DNA of 64,000 nucleotides from Marinobacter sp. es.042 (GCF_900188315.1 NZ_LT897781.1:1302001-1366000), one strand, 5' to 3'; shown: positions 55,109 through 64,000, numbered from the stretch's first letter. Numbers and translations are program-made. Notes: generated by a model from the sequence alone, not told the origin.

Positions 55109-55705
55109 ATGAGCAGACAACTGCCTGGAATAATCTTTAATATAATTTTATTTACTCTAGGTATCTTTATGACAAATAACACCTTTTCTGAAACGCAAAA
55201 CGCACGACCGGTACTTGTGTCATTCGGCCCCGAGGCAAGTCAGGTAACCTGGAGCTCGCTTGGCGATCAGGTAATGGGCGGACAATCTGACGGCGAACTG
55301 GTCGCCTCTGAGGAAGGAGTCGGCCTCTTCCATGGCACCGTGCGGTTGGATAACGGCGGCGGCTTTGCCTCTGTCAAAGCGGACCTGCCGAAACCCGTCG
55401 ATGCTACCGATTTCACAGGAATCGAATTGCTGGCAAAAGGCGACGGAAAGACCTACAAGATCGGCCTTCGCAACAGCACCAACCGGCGAAGCATTGTTTA
55501 CCAGCATGCATTCACCCCGGATACAGAAAACTGGAGCCGCATACGCCTGCCGTTCAGTGAATTCATCCCTACCTGGCGCGGCAAAACATTGACCGATGAG
55601 GCAGCCCTGAATCTTTCGTACCTGGCTTCAGTGAGCCTTTTCGTTTCCGGGCGACAGGTTGGTGAATTTCAACTGCAGATGCAGGACTGGAGGTTGATCC
55701 GGTGA
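55109..55705 (+). CDS. CIA30-family protein
   Basis: 198 residues. Signal-like N-terminus (GIIFNIILFTLGIFM) then a jelly-roll domain with LGDQVMGGQSDGEL and FASVKADL, the CIA30 (complex I intermediate-associated protein 30) signature V.D.VMGG.S.G. Bacterial members are uncharacterised and probably bind carbohydrate or lipid. Its stop overlaps the next gene's GTG by 4 bp, so the two are cotranscribed. Confidence 0.8.
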   Translation: MSRQLPGIIFNIILFTLGIFMTNNTFSETQNARPVLVSFGPEASQVTWSSLGDQVMGGQSDGELVASEEGVGLFHGTVRLDNGGGFASVKADLPKPVDATDFTGIELLAKGDGKTYKIGLRNSTNRRSIVYQHAFTPDTENWSRIRLPFSEFIPTWRGKTLTDEAALNLSYLASVSLFVSGRQVGEFQLQMQDWRLIR

Positions 55706-56520
55706 CCAGACTCGCCCTCGTAACCGGTGCTAGCGCCGGCATTGGCCATGGGACCTGTGCCCTCTTTGCTCGCGAAGGCTACCGGGTTGTCGCCCTCTCC
55801 CGAGAGCCAACCGGCGTCGACTCCGCCCATATGGAGCTGTCGCTGGATCTTGAGTCTTTTGAGCAGATTGAAGGGCTTGCCGGCGCTTTGGACACGGAGA
55901 TTGCAGCAGCCGAGCGGGTAATCCTGGTCAACAACTCCGGCTACGGGCAATTCGGCGCGCTTCGCGACCTGTCCGAATCCATGTGGAGCAAGCAATTCAG
56001 CACCCACGTATTCGGCCCCATCAAACTGGCCTCTGTTTGCCTTAGGCTTTGCGAACAACTCGGGGTACCCTTGCGGGTCATCGCGGTTAGCTCCGTTCTC
56101 TCCATCGCGCCCCAGAAAATGAAAGGCGCTTATTGTGCCGCCAAATCCGCGATGAACACGGCCCATGAAAGCTTCTGGTTTGATGAACAGGGCAGCACCA
56201 GCCTGGAAAGCGTCTCGCTGGTTCTCCCGGGGCCCGTGAAAACCCGGTTCAGAGAGCATGCCCTGACCGCGTTGCAGCCCGTGCTTGGGCGAGCGAGCGC
56301 AGTGCACCGGGAAAAGTACGAAGCCATGGAAGCAGCGCTCGCGCCAGGCGCCACGATCAAGCCGTTTACAGCCAGTGCGTCGGATGTTGCCCAAAAGATC
56401 TACAGGGCTGCAGAGGCGACACGACCCAAACCTCGATACCTGGTGACACCCCAGACCTACGCTGCCGAATTTATCACCCGGTTTATTCCCCGGTCGATTC
56501 AGAGAATCATCTTGCGCTAG
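55702..56520 (+). CDS. Short-chain dehydrogenase/reductase
   Basis: 272 residues. NAD(P) motif TGASAGIG, NNSGYGQFG, catalytic Ser in AVSSVLS, and AYCAAKSA (YxxxK form). Likely NADP-linked oxidoreductase for a carbonyl or lipid substrate. The start is GTG 55702, the only start consistent with the 4-bp overlap (GTGA) with CIA30. Its 3' end overlaps the convergent flavin oxidoreductase gene by 14 bp. Confidence 0.88.
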   Translation: MTRLALVTGASAGIGHGTCALFAREGYRVVALSREPTGVDSAHMELSLDLESFEQIEGLAGALDTEIAAAERVILVNNSGYGQFGALRDLSESMWSKQFSTHVFGPIKLASVCLRLCEQLGVPLRVIAVSSVLSIAPQKMKGAYCAAKSAMNTAHESFWFDEQGSTSLESVSLVLPGPVKTRFREHALTALQPVLGRASAVHREKYEAMEAALAPGATIKPFTASASDVAQKIYRAAEATRPKPRYLVTPQTYAAEFITRFIPRSIQRIILR

Positions 56521-57835
56521 AGCGGGCCTTTTTCACCCGCCGGGCCTGGCCCATTTCATCCTTCAAGTAAGCCCCAATGGCCTTGAAAATGCCCAGGTCC
56601 GGATCAGACTTACCATCATCCGCCAGCCGGAAAATCTGCTGGTAGTACCACGCCTGGCCGCCCAACACGTTAATGACTTTAAGGGGCATCAGCGGACTCG
56701 CCGGTGAGAAAAACCCTCGTTGAGCAAGCTTGATGTGGTCTTCATGGCAAACCGTCTTATCAATGCGCCCTTCAAGCAGATCCCTGGGCGTATCGGGATC
56801 CGTGCAGAGCGGCCGGCCAAGGCCAATCACGTCGGTTTCGCCATTGGCGACTGCCTCTTCCATAAACGCGCGTGTACGGAAGCCACCAGTGACCATCAGC
56901 GGGCAATCGCACACCTCGCGAATCGTCTGGGCGTAATCCAGGAAGTAAGCCTCCCGCTTGCGAGTGCTTTCCCGCATGGCCGGCCCATCGCTTGCCGTGT
57001 CGGCATCACCACTGTACCCAAGCAGCCGTGGCTGCTCGTAGGTGCCGCCAGACACCTCCAGCAGATCAATACCCTCCTCATTGAGCCAACGCACCACCTT
57101 CACAGACTCATCGAGCGTAAACCCGCCCTTTCGGAAATCGTCGGAATTCAGCTTTACCGCCACCGGAAACTCCGGCCCCACAGCGGCGCGAGTCGCCCGC
57201 ACCACCTCCAGCAGGAAACGGGCGCGATTCTCCAGCGACCCACCCCAGCGATCGGTGCGCTGATTGGTGACCGGAGACAGAAAAGACGACAACAGATACC
57301 CATGTGCCCCGTGCACCTGAACGCCGGTGAAGCCCGCCTCTTTGGCAACCCGGGCAACATTGGCAAAGCGCTGGATAAAATCGAGGATCTCCGGCTCTGT
57401 GAGTGCCCGTGGACGGGCGTAGTTGCCCATCAGCGATAGCTGGACCGCCGACGGCCCCATTGGGCGTGTGGTGACGTAACGCGGCGACTGGCGACCGGCA
57501 TGGGAAATCTGCATCCACAAATGGTTGCCGTTGCGGGTTCCCGCTGCGGCCCAGGCTCGCAGCTGCGCCATACCCTCCGGCTCACCTTCAGCCGGCGCGG
57601 GATCAATCGCCACGTTACCCGGCCGCTCCAGCACCCGGTGATCAATCATCACGTTGCCGGTAATCAGCAGCCCCGCCCCGCCATCGGACCAGCAACCGTA
57701 AAGAGTTTCATGGCGGTGCGTGGTGTGGAGCTGATCGTCTGCCAGCCCTTCGGTCATGGCAGCCTTGGCAAGTCGGTTCGGCAGGACGGCTCCGCAGGGG
57801 AGCTTCAGGGGTTGGGCAAGCGGTGATTCGGGCAT
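56507..57835 (-). CDS. Old yellow enzyme-family NADH:flavin oxidoreductase
   Basis: 442 residues. FMN (beta/alpha)8 barrel with MTEGLADDQLH near the N-terminus, MQISHAGRQ, GVQVHGAHGYLLSSFLSP (core VHGAHGYLLSSFLSP), and TGGFRTRAFM in the phosphate-binding region. Such enzymes reduce alpha,beta-unsaturated carbonyls or nitro compounds. The ~60-residue basic C-terminal extension (RLADDGKSDPDLGIF, VKKARSSAR) is typical of the FadH-like/NemA subset. Monocistronic and convergent with the SDR gene. Confidence 0.87.
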   Translation of the reverse strand: MPESPLAQPLKLPCGAVLPNRLAKAAMTEGLADDQLHTTHRHETLYGCWSDGGAGLLITGNVMIDHRVLERPGNVAIDPAPAEGEPEGMAQLRAWAAAGTRNGNHLWMQISHAGRQSPRYVTTRPMGPSAVQLSLMGNYARPRALTEPEILDFIQRFANVARVAKEAGFTGVQVHGAHGYLLSSFLSPVTNQRTDRWGGSLENRARFLLEVVRATRAAVGPEFPVAVKLNSDDFRKGGFTLDESVKVVRWLNEEGIDLLEVSGGTYEQPRLLGYSGDADTASDGPAMRESTRKREAYFLDYAQTIREVCDCPLMVTGGFRTRAFMEEAVANGETDVIGLGRPLCTDPDTPRDLLEGRIDKTVCHEDHIKLAQRGFFSPASPLMPLKVINVLGGQAWYYQQIFRLADDGKSDPDLGIFKAIGAYLKDEMGQARRVKKARSSAR

Positions 57836-57888
57836 GGCATCATCCTGATGGTTTGAGTTCGTTGATTTTTAAGTTTTGATCCAAGTTC

Positions 57889-58533
57889 TCATTGCGCCTG
57901 TTCGACGGGAATCAACACTTCGTTCCGTCTCAGAAACCAGGGCATGAAGGGCGCGTTATAACGCGCCCATACCGGCGCTCCAGTCGCGATGTACCCCTTT
58001 TCATTAATCCACTTTTCCAGCCTGGACTTGTTCTTCTGGTAGCCTGATTCATTCCAAAACCCGGAGTATCGAATGGCCGCCATGGTCTGTTCCGGCACAG
58101 AACGTAAAGCGATCCGCTCGTCATTGGGTTTCGGTATGCTGTCCATCGTAAACGAACTGGGCATCATGAAACTCACTACCCACTTACCATCAACGCGGGT
58201 CTGACCTACCGGGGCCGTCATATCGATTTCCTGACCCTCAGCCACTTGGCCAACGGGCGCGGTCATGGCGATTTCCTGCTGGGATTGGTTATTGCCGGAA
58301 ATGTATTTAAACAAGCGGCCAAACGCTTCACTGCCCGCGTCTTCAAATTCGGTATCGACGACCGTCTCTGCAACAATCTGCGGCTCATACTGACGCACTT
58401 CCAGATTGTCTTCCTTCAGGAGTACTTTGTATTCCGCTTCTTCTGTCGCCATGGTGGGTGCCGATATAAACATTGAACACAGTGCGATGAGTAACGCTGC
58501 CTTCCGCGAAAACGCCTCAGCAGGTAGGTTCAT
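57889..58533 (-). CDS. SOUL-family haem-binding protein
   Basis: 214 residues with a signal peptide (LLIALCSMFISAPTMA). The mature part shows NLEVRQYEPQIVAET, MTAPVGQ twice, VSFMMPSSFTMDSIPKPND (core FMMPSSFTMDSIPKP), and GFWNESGYQKNKSRLEKWI (core KNKSRLEKWI), all SOUL/HBP features. It binds haem or related tetrapyrrole in relatives. Periplasmic or lipoprotein-like; next to the OYE gene in the same direction. Confidence 0.9.
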   Translation of the reverse strand: MNLPAEAFSRKAALLIALCSMFISAPTMATEEAEYKVLLKEDNLEVRQYEPQIVAETVVDTEFEDAGSEAFGRLFKYISGNNQSQQEIAMTAPVGQVAEGQEIDMTAPVGQTRVDGKWVVSFMMPSSFTMDSIPKPNDERIALRSVPEQTMAAIRYSGFWNESGYQKNKSRLEKWINEKGYIATGAPVWARYNAPFMPWFLRRNEVLIPVEQAQ

Positions 58534-58784
58534 AAGCCACTCCAGTAATCTGCTTTTCCGGGATAGTCTATCTGTACGCTAACGTGGGCAAATGTGTTCC
58601 TGTTTAATCCTATAATAGGATTGTGAAGAAAAACTACTTAACAGAATTCGGCAGTTACAGCTCAAGCTCTATTTTTGATCCCCTATAAAAACTGGGTAAA
58701 AGCGTGGACTATTCAGCCGCTCGCAGACTTTGCTCTATCGTGATAGATTCCGGCGCTCACAACTGCCGCAAAAGTTAAATGGTC

Positions 58785-59336
58785 ATGGACTTAAGAAATC
58801 GTCGATCGCAGGAGAATGGCTTCACATTAATCGAGCTAGTCGTTGTGATTGTTCTCCTCGGGGTGTTGGCAGCTTTTGCACTACCGCGATTTGCCAACCT
58901 GCAATCTTCGGCGAACATTGCCGCACTGGAGGGCGTTGGTGGCGCCATATTGGCGGCGGCCAATATAGTGAACACCAAAGCCAGAGTTCTCGGCCTTCAG
59001 AACGAACCAAGCGCCACAATTGATCTTGATGGCGACGGCTTTGACGATATCGAAATTCAGTATGGCTACCCATCCGCCAGTCGCGCCCCCAGCGGTTTCA
59101 GTGATCCAAACAACCTCCTGAACAGTTTGCAAGGTGGCGTCACTGATGACCTAGCCTGGGGGACGGATGCACCTCCTGCGTCTTATGTTGTGATTGCAAC
59201 AGCTGAAGTACAAGGTTCACCGGGAGGAAAGGTAAATCGAAACGCCATAGAAAATACGAACTGCTACCTCCGATACGATACCGCTTCGTCTGCAGGCGTA
59301 TCGCCCACGATAAGTTACGTTACGTCTGATTGTTAA
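58785..59336 (+). CDS. Orphan type IV prepilin-like protein
   Basis: 183 residues (an ATG 2 codons upstream is possible). The prepilin signal NGFTLIELVVVIVLLGVLA has Gly-Phe cleavage and +5 Glu, then a beta domain of MSHA-pilin style (FANLQSSANIAALEGVGGAI, core RFANLQSSANIAAL; LDGDGFDDIE). A Cys pair (NCYLRYD and the terminal DC) could form the usual C-terminal disulphide loop. No assembly genes are adjacent, so it must use a remote MSHA, Tfp or T2SS machine. Overlaps the convergent oxidase by 17 bp. Confidence 0.8.
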   Translation: MDLRNRRSQENGFTLIELVVVIVLLGVLAAFALPRFANLQSSANIAALEGVGGAILAAANIVNTKARVLGLQNEPSATIDLDGDGFDDIEIQYGYPSASRAPSGFSDPNNLLNSLQGGVTDDLAWGTDAPPASYVVIATAEVQGSPGGKVNRNAIENTNCYLRYDTASSAGVSPTISYVTSDC

Positions 59337-60459
59337 ACGAGGCCGTATCGGATTGCGGCTTCAACACCGAGGCCAAGCCGCGATTCGTTGCATCAATAGC
59401 GCCGGCGAGATATCCCGTAAACTCACGCGACCATTCACTTCCGATTCCGGTTACTCGTTGACCCCAAACGCCTGAGCTCGGTGACAAGGCAGGCACAGGG
59501 TGATCGCCAGACGCCCTTTGATCCGCAGCCGTCGCGGTGTAAGCCTCTTTAGCCCAGTCTTTTACGAATTCCGCCTCTGGAGTTGCCGCCTGCGCACCAA
59601 AGAGCCTTACAAACTGTTCGCGGCAAGCAGTCATAAGCTCTTTATCAGAGACACGGGAGCGTACGTCAGCAGGCACACCCAGGAAACCAAACACAGCCGC
59701 CTTCCCATCCGCAGTAGAGGCATCATGGATCTCAACCATTGGCCCAACGGCACTTCGAGCCTCCCCGGATAACCCTTGATCTCGCCAGAAAGGCCGATCG
59801 AACACCGCAATGTATTTTGCATGGGGAGCCATCCAGGTATCTGTCTCTCGCCACTGCCTTGCAAGCTCGTTCGGCAAGCCGGGCGAAAACGTAAGCTGAG
59901 ACTCAACTAACCGGGGCGGCATGGCCAACAGCACATGTTCTGCGAAGTGGCTAAAGATTTCTCCGCTCGAATTTTCACTAACTAGCTCGATATGTGATTC
60001 TGACATGCGTAGGTGACGAACCGCCTGGCCCGTCACCACCCGCGCTGAATCAATCCGCCCGTATAACGCATCAATCAACGAATACATGCCGCCGGCAATT
60101 CGCATAGAGGGCGGAGAATTGACATACCCACGTGTTCTCTGTGGAGCCTGATTAGCTGAACGCTCAAGGAGCGTATCGCCGATTTCAAATTGCTGGAAGG
60201 TATCCAGTTCGAGCTCGTCTACCAGCCTCCCCATATCAGTCTGGAATGCCGGCCAGAACCACGCGGGTCCGAGATCGAAGCCCTCGACACCTGGCACATC
60301 CGGTTTTCCAGCAGAGGGAATCGTAGAAGCAATCCGTCCACCAGGAATCTCCCTCGCCTCGAGAATGACATAGTCTTTGATGCCCTTCTTCTCTAGTGAA
60401 TAAGCCGCGTATAAACCCGCCAGGCCGGCGCCAACAATGGCGATGCGCACGTTTTGCAT
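59320..60459 (-). CDS. Flavin-containing amine oxidase
   Basis: 379 residues. FAD motif IAIVGAGLAGLYAAYSLEKKG (core GAGLAGLYAAYSL), GGRI, PAWFWP and the C-terminal GYLAGAIDATNRG, as in monoamine/polyamine oxidases. Shorter than the ~450-500 aa family norm, missing part of the substrate domain but keeping both FAD ends. Substrate unknown. Monocistronic, 46 bp downstream of the methyltransferase-HNH gene on the same strand. Confidence 0.82.
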   Translation of the reverse strand: MQNVRIAIVGAGLAGLYAAYSLEKKGIKDYVILEAREIPGGRIASTIPSAGKPDVPGVEGFDLGPAWFWPAFQTDMGRLVDELELDTFQQFEIGDTLLERSANQAPQRTRGYVNSPPSMRIAGGMYSLIDALYGRIDSARVVTGQAVRHLRMSESHIELVSENSSGEIFSHFAEHVLLAMPPRLVESQLTFSPGLPNELARQWRETDTWMAPHAKYIAVFDRPFWRDQGLSGEARSAVGPMVEIHDASTADGKAAVFGFLGVPADVRSRVSDKELMTACREQFVRLFGAQAATPEAEFVKDWAKEAYTATAADQRASGDHPVPALSPSSGVWGQRVTGIGSEWSREFTGYLAGAIDATNRGLASVLKPQSDTASFNNQT

Positions 60460-60505
60460 GAATGAACTTCCCGTGATGATCGTGTTGTCTCGGTGATATA
60501 CGGTT

Positions 60506-62188
60506 CTAAACGCCTAACCATTCAGCCAGCTGAAGATTTGTCTTAAGCCTCAATCGCTGCTGAAGCATCCCCTCAAACACACCTTCCAGGGTTCGCTCAT
60601 GCCCCAGCAATGGCAGCGAGGCCTCAGCCTCTGAGAAGAACTGCTTTTCACGAGGAGTGCCCACGATGGCTTGCTCCCACCAGTTAACCACTCGAGGATG
60701 CGCTTCCTTGAGCAGCAGGTCCCCGGGCAGCTTTTCGGACTTCGAAGCATTCGCCGTATGAGTCGATGGCATCAGATTCCAGAGATCGTTGTTGTTCCAT
60801 CGGGACCATGGAAAACAGTGGTCGACGTCAAACTGCTTAGCTTTGAGGTTTTGGGCCGTCCACACGCACTCGACACGACCAGTCTCAAGCTGCTGGTTAA
60901 TGAGCTGGCGGACAGGTGACGTATCGCGCCGACCTTCAACCCACTGCAAACCACGATGATAGTCATCAATGCGGTAACGCAGATCCCAGCTACCCATCAA
61001 ATCAATCCATTCATTAACAATCGCTGGCTCGATCCAGCATGCATAGCGACTGAATGCATCCCAGAGAAATGAGGGAACACGGAAGGTACCGAATCTGGAA
61101 AGCGTTGCTTTATCCAAACGCACGGGCGCCTTCTTGATGGTCATCCTGACCGCACCGCCCTCGAAGACCGGGCGGTTACTGCCGGGCCAAGTCGTAAAAT
61201 GGGCAGGATTCTTAAGAATAGTCGAGCAAGCATCCCGGATAGCGCGGAGCACCACCTGGGCAACATCCGCCGACAGCGACTTACCCACTCTGAAATCTAG
61301 AGGTGTGAATCTCTGCAGCTTGAAGAAATCCTCGGTGGCAAAGCCATAGCCTCGAGTACCTGGCGCCTGCCTAAGCTGATGCCGGAGAACCAGAGGGTGA
61401 TAAAGCATAATCCAGAACAGTCCGACCGCCCCAAGCGGAATATCCACCCAGTCATCATTACGCTTGAGCGCCAGACCGGGGGCACCGTCAGCAATCCGGA
61501 CTAGAGTTCGCAGTAGACCCAACTTGTAAGTCGAGGACTTATTATCATTTACGATGATGTGACGGACAGTCGGCAATGCGCCTGTGCCATCGTCTGCCAA
61601 CCGAAAAACCAGAGTCTCCCAGGACACTTCATCCCTCTGGAGTTCATCCTTCCGACGCCCAACAGGCAACGAAAGCGGGATCAGGGCGCGGCGTTTAGCA
61701 AAACCCTCCAGCTCTTCCCTACTGACATCGTAGAAAACGCGCTCGCCATCACCGGGCCCATGCCGAAGCGTAATTACCAGCATTCCACCGGGTGCCAGAA
61801 GCTCAGTCAGGATGCGAAAAGCACGTTCACGATCGGAGGGCGGGATATGCATCCAGACAGCGGAAACAAGAATAAGATCGAAGCGATAGCTCAGCTTCCG
61901 GATCTTACCTAGATCGGGCAATTGATCGTCTAACCAGTGAATGCTCTGATTGTGAGTGGCGGCCTGCCCCAAGTCGCGTAGGCCCGCCGCAGGCTCTACC
62001 GCGACAACGTCCCAGCCCCGTGCTGCAAGAGCGCTGGAATCGCGACCGCTGCCTGCGCCGACATCCAGAGCAAGGCCTGATTTATCGCCAAGGAAGGAGA
62101 GCCAGTCTTGATGAACCTGTTCGAAGGTCAGGGACTGGTATTGGGTAAAGAAGTTTTGGGCGTTTTTGTTGTAGGGACCGTAACTCAT
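60506..62188 (-). CDS. Class I methyltransferase fused to HNH endonuclease
   Basis: 560 residues. N-terminal domain: SAM motif LDVGAGSGRD (41-50) and acidic AVEP, then LVSAVWMHIPP and LAPGGMLVITLRHGPG, a small-molecule/TehB-type methyltransferase without the DPPY/NPPY of DNA methyltransferases. From ~205 on the segment NDNKSSTYKLGLLRTLVRIA (core STYKLGLLRTL) is typical of an HNH endonuclease family; the HNH lies at Asp456-His457, Asn471, His477, Asn480, Lys483. The ATG 62188 overlaps the helicase stop by 4 bp, which fixes the start; a longer frame to 62218 exists. Confidence 0.82.
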   Translation of the reverse strand: MSYGPYNKNAQNFFTQYQSLTFEQVHQDWLSFLGDKSGLALDVGAGSGRDSSALAARGWDVVAVEPAAGLRDLGQAATHNQSIHWLDDQLPDLGKIRKLSYRFDLILVSAVWMHIPPSDRERAFRILTELLAPGGMLVITLRHGPGDGERVFYDVSREELEGFAKRRALIPLSLPVGRRKDELQRDEVSWETLVFRLADDGTGALPTVRHIIVNDNKSSTYKLGLLRTLVRIADGAPGLALKRNDDWVDIPLGAVGLFWIMLYHPLVLRHQLRQAPGTRGYGFATEDFFKLQRFTPLDFRVGKSLSADVAQVVLRAIRDACSTILKNPAHFTTWPGSNRPVFEGGAVRMTIKKAPVRLDKATLSRFGTFRVPSFLWDAFSRYACWIEPAIVNEWIDLMGSWDLRYRIDDYHRGLQWVEGRRDTSPVRQLINQQLETGRVECVWTAQNLKAKQFDVDHCFPWSRWNNNDLWNLMPSTHTANASKSEKLPGDLLLKEAHPRVVNWWEQAIVGTPREKQFFSEAEASLPLLGHERTLEGVFEGMLQQRLRLKTNLQLAEWLGV

Positions 62189-64000
62189 GCCGCCGCCAGC
62201 TTCGCTGCCTGCTGCCACATAAAGTTCGGCATCGGCGTTCGGAGTTTCCAGGTAATACTCATCGGCTGGGAACCGGTGTGAGACACGTAATCCACCTCAC
62301 CATAATTCACAAACCCCATCGTGCGACCATATTCGTCTTTCGCCTGCTCTCTTACAAACAAGAACAACCGCTTGTTGATGGCTTGGTGTTGAATATAGTC
62401 CTTCCCTTTACCACGGTCAGGCCGGGAACTGTTTTGCGACTGCCAGTGGAATAACTGCTCATTGATGGCGTAGTCGTGGTACATAGTGGTTGGGGAGAAC
62501 TGCTTTTCGTTTTTGTCCAAGGTGACAAACAGCAGCTCAATATTTTGATCCTGAATGACATATACACCTTCCCTCGATGGTGGCTGATGCTCGAACGTCA
62601 TCGCACCAAAGCCAACCAGAATCTGCTCTCGGGAATAGCGGGCGTGCAATCGTAGCGGGACTTCCCGCAACTCCGGCATCGCCGGCTGCTCGTGTTTGGT
62701 TTTCGCCAATTTCCAGTCGAGCACGTCCACCAGCTCCTGTTCCAGCCCCAGCTTGCTGAGTCCTGCCAAGCCTTGTGTCAGCGAATCAAATTCCAGCTCT
62801 GGCCCTGCTTTCTGCCAGAAGTCGTAATGGCACATGAGTGCCTGGCGACCTTTCGGGTCGTCACACCTAAACCCTGCCTGGCATAGCTTCTTAAGAAACA
62901 GCAGGTACTGGTGATCGTCGCAGATCAAAATCCGATTGTGGATGGCCTTCTTCGCCAGTTTAAACGAGTCATCGGCTCTGTCTTCGTCTTTTGCCTTGCT
63001 CACCAACTCGGCCCAACTGCCCCGTTTGTAGAGTTCGTTCAGGTCGATGTGGGGGTGATGGGTTATGAAGTTCTTCAGCGTGAGTGGCTGAGTGGAATGC
63101 TGTGGGAACTGCCGAACAAGAGACACCAGCCGCTTCATGGTCAGCGTGGCTTGCCGGATGTTGCTCAGCACCATCTCCTGGGTTTTCTTGGTGAGCTCAA
63201 TTCGGCAACCCAGTGGTGCATGGGGAAAGCCCTGCTTCAGTTCTTCCGAAATTGAGCGTTCTGACTTACCCACCAGTGCCCGGAATTTATTGGCGAAATC
63301 ATATTCAGGCCGAGAATTACCAACAAAGTCCAAGACTGTGCAGCAATCTTTGTCGTCAGCAAGGCGTAAACCCCGACCCAGTTGCTGAAGGAAGATGGTC
63401 AGGCTTTCGGTTGGGCGCAGGAATAACAGGGTGTCGACTTCCGGAATATCGACGCCTTCGTTGAATATGTCGACCACACACAGCACGTTGATTTGCCCGG
63501 AGCGAATGGCTTGCTGCTTTTGTTGGCGTTCGTGGCTGTTGTCACTGGTGAGCACATCGGCCTTGATGCCGTGCAACAGGAGCTGCTCCACCATGAAGGT
63601 CGCGTGTTCACGGCTCACACAGAAAGCGAGAGCTTTCATGCTGGCTATATCGGTGACGATTTCCCGCAAGCTGCGCAGAATCTTTTTTACGCGATTCTGG
63701 TTGTGCGTATACAAATTCGTCAACTGAGCAATATCGTAACGCCCACGACTCCAAGGAATGGTGCGCAGGTCGGTGTCATCATCTATTCCAAAGTATTGGA
63801 AGGGGCAAAGGTGGCGGCGGTTGATCGCCTCCGGTAACCGGAGTTCGGCGGCAATCACGCCACCAAAGTCGCTGAGAATATCGCCGCCATCGTGTCGCTC
63901 CGGAGTCGCTGTTAGTCCCAGCAGTATTTCGGGCGAGAAGTGTTCCAATACCGCCCGATAACTCGATGCGGCGATGTGGTGCACTTCGTCGATTACGATA
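62185..64000 (-). CDS. DExH helicase with DUF3427 C-terminus, partial at right edge
   Basis: 604 residues visible; the N-terminus lies outside the window. The first visible residues are motif II (IVIDEVHH), then LTATPERHDGG (motif III), VDIFNEGVDIPEVDTLLF (motif V) and LQQLGRGLRLADDKD (motif VI). The C-terminal part (GVYVIQDQNIELLFVTLDK; HYAINE-like DYAINEQLFHWQSQN) resembles DUF3427 and is found after SF2 helicases that often start with a PLD-type nuclease. Its stop overlaps the methyltransferase-HNH start, so both are in one operon. Confidence 0.82.
   Translation of the reverse strand, partial: IVIDEVHHIAASSYRAVLEHFSPEILLGLTATPERHDGGDILSDFGGVIAAELRLPEAINRRHLCPFQYFGIDDDTDLRTIPWSRGRYDIAQLTNLYTHNQNRVKKILRSLREIVTDIASMKALAFCVSREHATFMVEQLLLHGIKADVLTSDNSHERQQKQQAIRSGQINVLCVVDIFNEGVDIPEVDTLLFLRPTESLTIFLQQLGRGLRLADDKDCCTVLDFVGNSRPEYDFANKFRALVGKSERSISEELKQGFPHAPLGCRIELTKKTQEMVLSNIRQATLTMKRLVSLVRQFPQHSTQPLTLKNFITHHPHIDLNELYKRGSWAELVSKAKDEDRADDSFKLAKKAIHNRILICDDHQYLLFLKKLCQAGFRCDDPKGRQALMCHYDFWQKAGPELEFDSLTQGLAGLSKLGLEQELVDVLDWKLAKTKHEQPAMPELREVPLRLHARYSREQILVGFGAMTFEHQPPSREGVYVIQDQNIELLFVTLDKNEKQFSPTTMYHDYAINEQLFHWQSQNSSRPDRGKGKDYIQHQAINKRLFLFVREQAKDEYGRTMGFVNYGEVDYVSHTGSQPMSITWKLRTPMPNFMWQQAAKLAAA

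Noticed and set aside
60506..62188. Classical restriction-modification enzyme
   Set aside because: The methyltransferase domain has no DNA-methyltransferase catalytic motif (DPPY/NPPY or PC).
1..64000. CRISPR array, prophage, insertion sequence, tRNA or rRNA genes
   Set aside because: No regularly spaced repeats, integrase or transposase motifs, cloverleaf or rRNA sequence were noticed by eye; a tRNAscan-SE or ISfinder run would settle it.

Overview
The window reads as chromosome of a marine heterotrophic gammaproteobacterium, most likely Marinobacter or a close relative. I infer this from protein style and gene mix (quinone-linked malate oxidation, a branched-chain keto-acid dehydrogenase, a full type II secretion pseudopilus operon, DabAB, flavin monooxygenases), not from a marker gene. 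GC is moderately high, so antisense reading frames are long and mostly meaningless. No rRNA, tRNA, CRISPR array, integrase, transposase or prophage was seen.

Layout. 0-8.6 kb is central metabolism: an isocitrate-dehydrogenase-like gene cut by the left edge, mqo, then a branched-chain 2-oxoacid dehydrogenase operon (E1 alpha, E1 beta, E2) ending in a Hanks-type protein kinase. 8.6-13.3 kb holds a chemoreceptor, small conserved proteins, fabH and a LexA-controlled yebG. 13.3-18.4 kb is the DabA/DabB inorganic-carbon uptake pair with a divergent LysR regulator. 18.5-22.5 kb has a Baeyer-Villiger-type monooxygenase, a GntR regulator, an SBF-like transporter and a J-like membrane protein. 22.5-27.7 kb is a TonB receptor, a periplasmic binding protein and a hybrid histidine kinase that look like one sensory operon. 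27.7-29.8 kb carries gor and a GNAT acetyltransferase.

29.8-39.1 kb is a type II secretion locus: gspEFGHIJKLM on the minus strand and divergent gspC followed by a LapG-type protease; the secretin gene gspD is absent. 39.2-44.0 kb is an operon for an alkyl-DHAP-synthase-like flavoenzyme, a GlpD-like dehydrogenase and an FGGY kinase. 44.1-48.3 kb has cytochrome c', a b561-type cytochrome, a DadA-like oxidase under a tandem glycine riboswitch, and a patatin-like lipase.

48.4-64 kb is more accessory. It holds a complete Wadjet (Jet/MksBEFG) anti-plasmid SMC operon in the unusual order D-C-A-B, with three successive 8-bp gene overlaps. Next come a truncated ZIP transporter fragment, a PAS protein, CIA30, SDR, OYE and SOUL genes, an orphan pilin and an amine oxidase. 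At the right edge a DUF3427-type DExH helicase overlaps by 4 bp a gene encoding a class I methyltransferase fused to an HNH nuclease. That last pair and the Wadjet variant are the best candidates for unusual defence systems. The kinase tied to the branched-chain dehydrogenase, the internally repeated IDH-like protein and the glycine-switch-controlled DadA are the best non-defence leads.
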